A DNA stretch of 5,659 nucleotides from CAVWCW01 sp965365625. GTDB lineage: Bacteria; Pseudomonadota; Gammaproteobacteria; Chromatiales; Chromatiaceae. This document shows, in pieces, positions 5,630-5,659 of this stretch; within the stretch, counting starts at the first letter, position 1; the number at the start of each line of letters is the position of its first letter. The translations under genes were made by a program, and so were the position numbers. The stretch spans positions 1-5,659 of the forward strand of contig CBDUCL010000204.1 of the NCBI GenBank assembly GCA_965365625.1, in the 5' to 3' direction. The notes below the pieces were generated by a model. It did not search any database. It saw nothing but the letters and a program-made list of their open reading frames with translations, and was not told the origin of the DNA.

Positions 5630-5659
5630 GAAATGGCCATTGCACCCACCGCCAGACCC

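Noticed and set aside
5619..5645. A GTG start nine codons upstream of the TPR lipoprotein ATG.
   Set aside because: ATG 5618 has GGTGGA at good spacing and a signal peptide that is already long; the GTG would lengthen the N-region further.

Overview
The window is high-GC, densely coding bacterial chromosome. It most likely comes from a gammaproteobacterium, and the gene content is ordinary core metabolism and housekeeping. The evidence is a GyrA N-terminal domain that aligns without gaps to the Escherichia coli protein at every key residue checked (Thr83, Asp87, Tyr122, Ile174). It is followed by mtnA and an MTA/SAH-deaminase-type gene (mtaD) in an order I recall from Pseudomonas (gyrA, mtnA, mtaD). 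The genus cannot be fixed from the sequence. I saw no mobile element, CRISPR array, tRNA or rRNA.

Layout from left to right. Positions 1-1609 (minus strand) hold the first 536 codons of gyrA; the gene runs off the left edge. Positions 1610-1757 are a 148-base intergenic region with the gyrA leader, a -10-like box inside a near-palindrome, and several small hairpins. Positions 1758-2816 (minus) are mtnA. A 74-base divergent gap (2817-2890) separates it from mtaD on the plus strand (2891-4216), which begins with TTG. After a 13-base convergent gap comes a large tetratricopeptide-repeat (TPR) lipoprotein gene on the minus strand (4230-5618), with eight uninterrupted 34-residue repeats. The last 41 bases hold only its ribosome binding site and upstream sequence.

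The two central genes form a metabolic pair. MtaD deaminates 5'-methylthioadenosine (MTA, a polyamine and quorum-signal by-product) to methylthioinosine. A phosphorylase encoded elsewhere would release methylthioribose 1-phosphate, which MtnA isomerises to methylthioribulose 1-phosphate for methionine salvage. This is the route established for Pseudomonas aeruginosa; applying it here is inference. gyrA and the TPR gene are neighbours without an evident functional link.

I found no convincing undescribed system. The points most worth a second look are the near-palindrome over the putative gyrA promoter, the TTG-only start of mtaD, and the uncharacterised TPR lipoprotein with its unusual C-terminal repeat.
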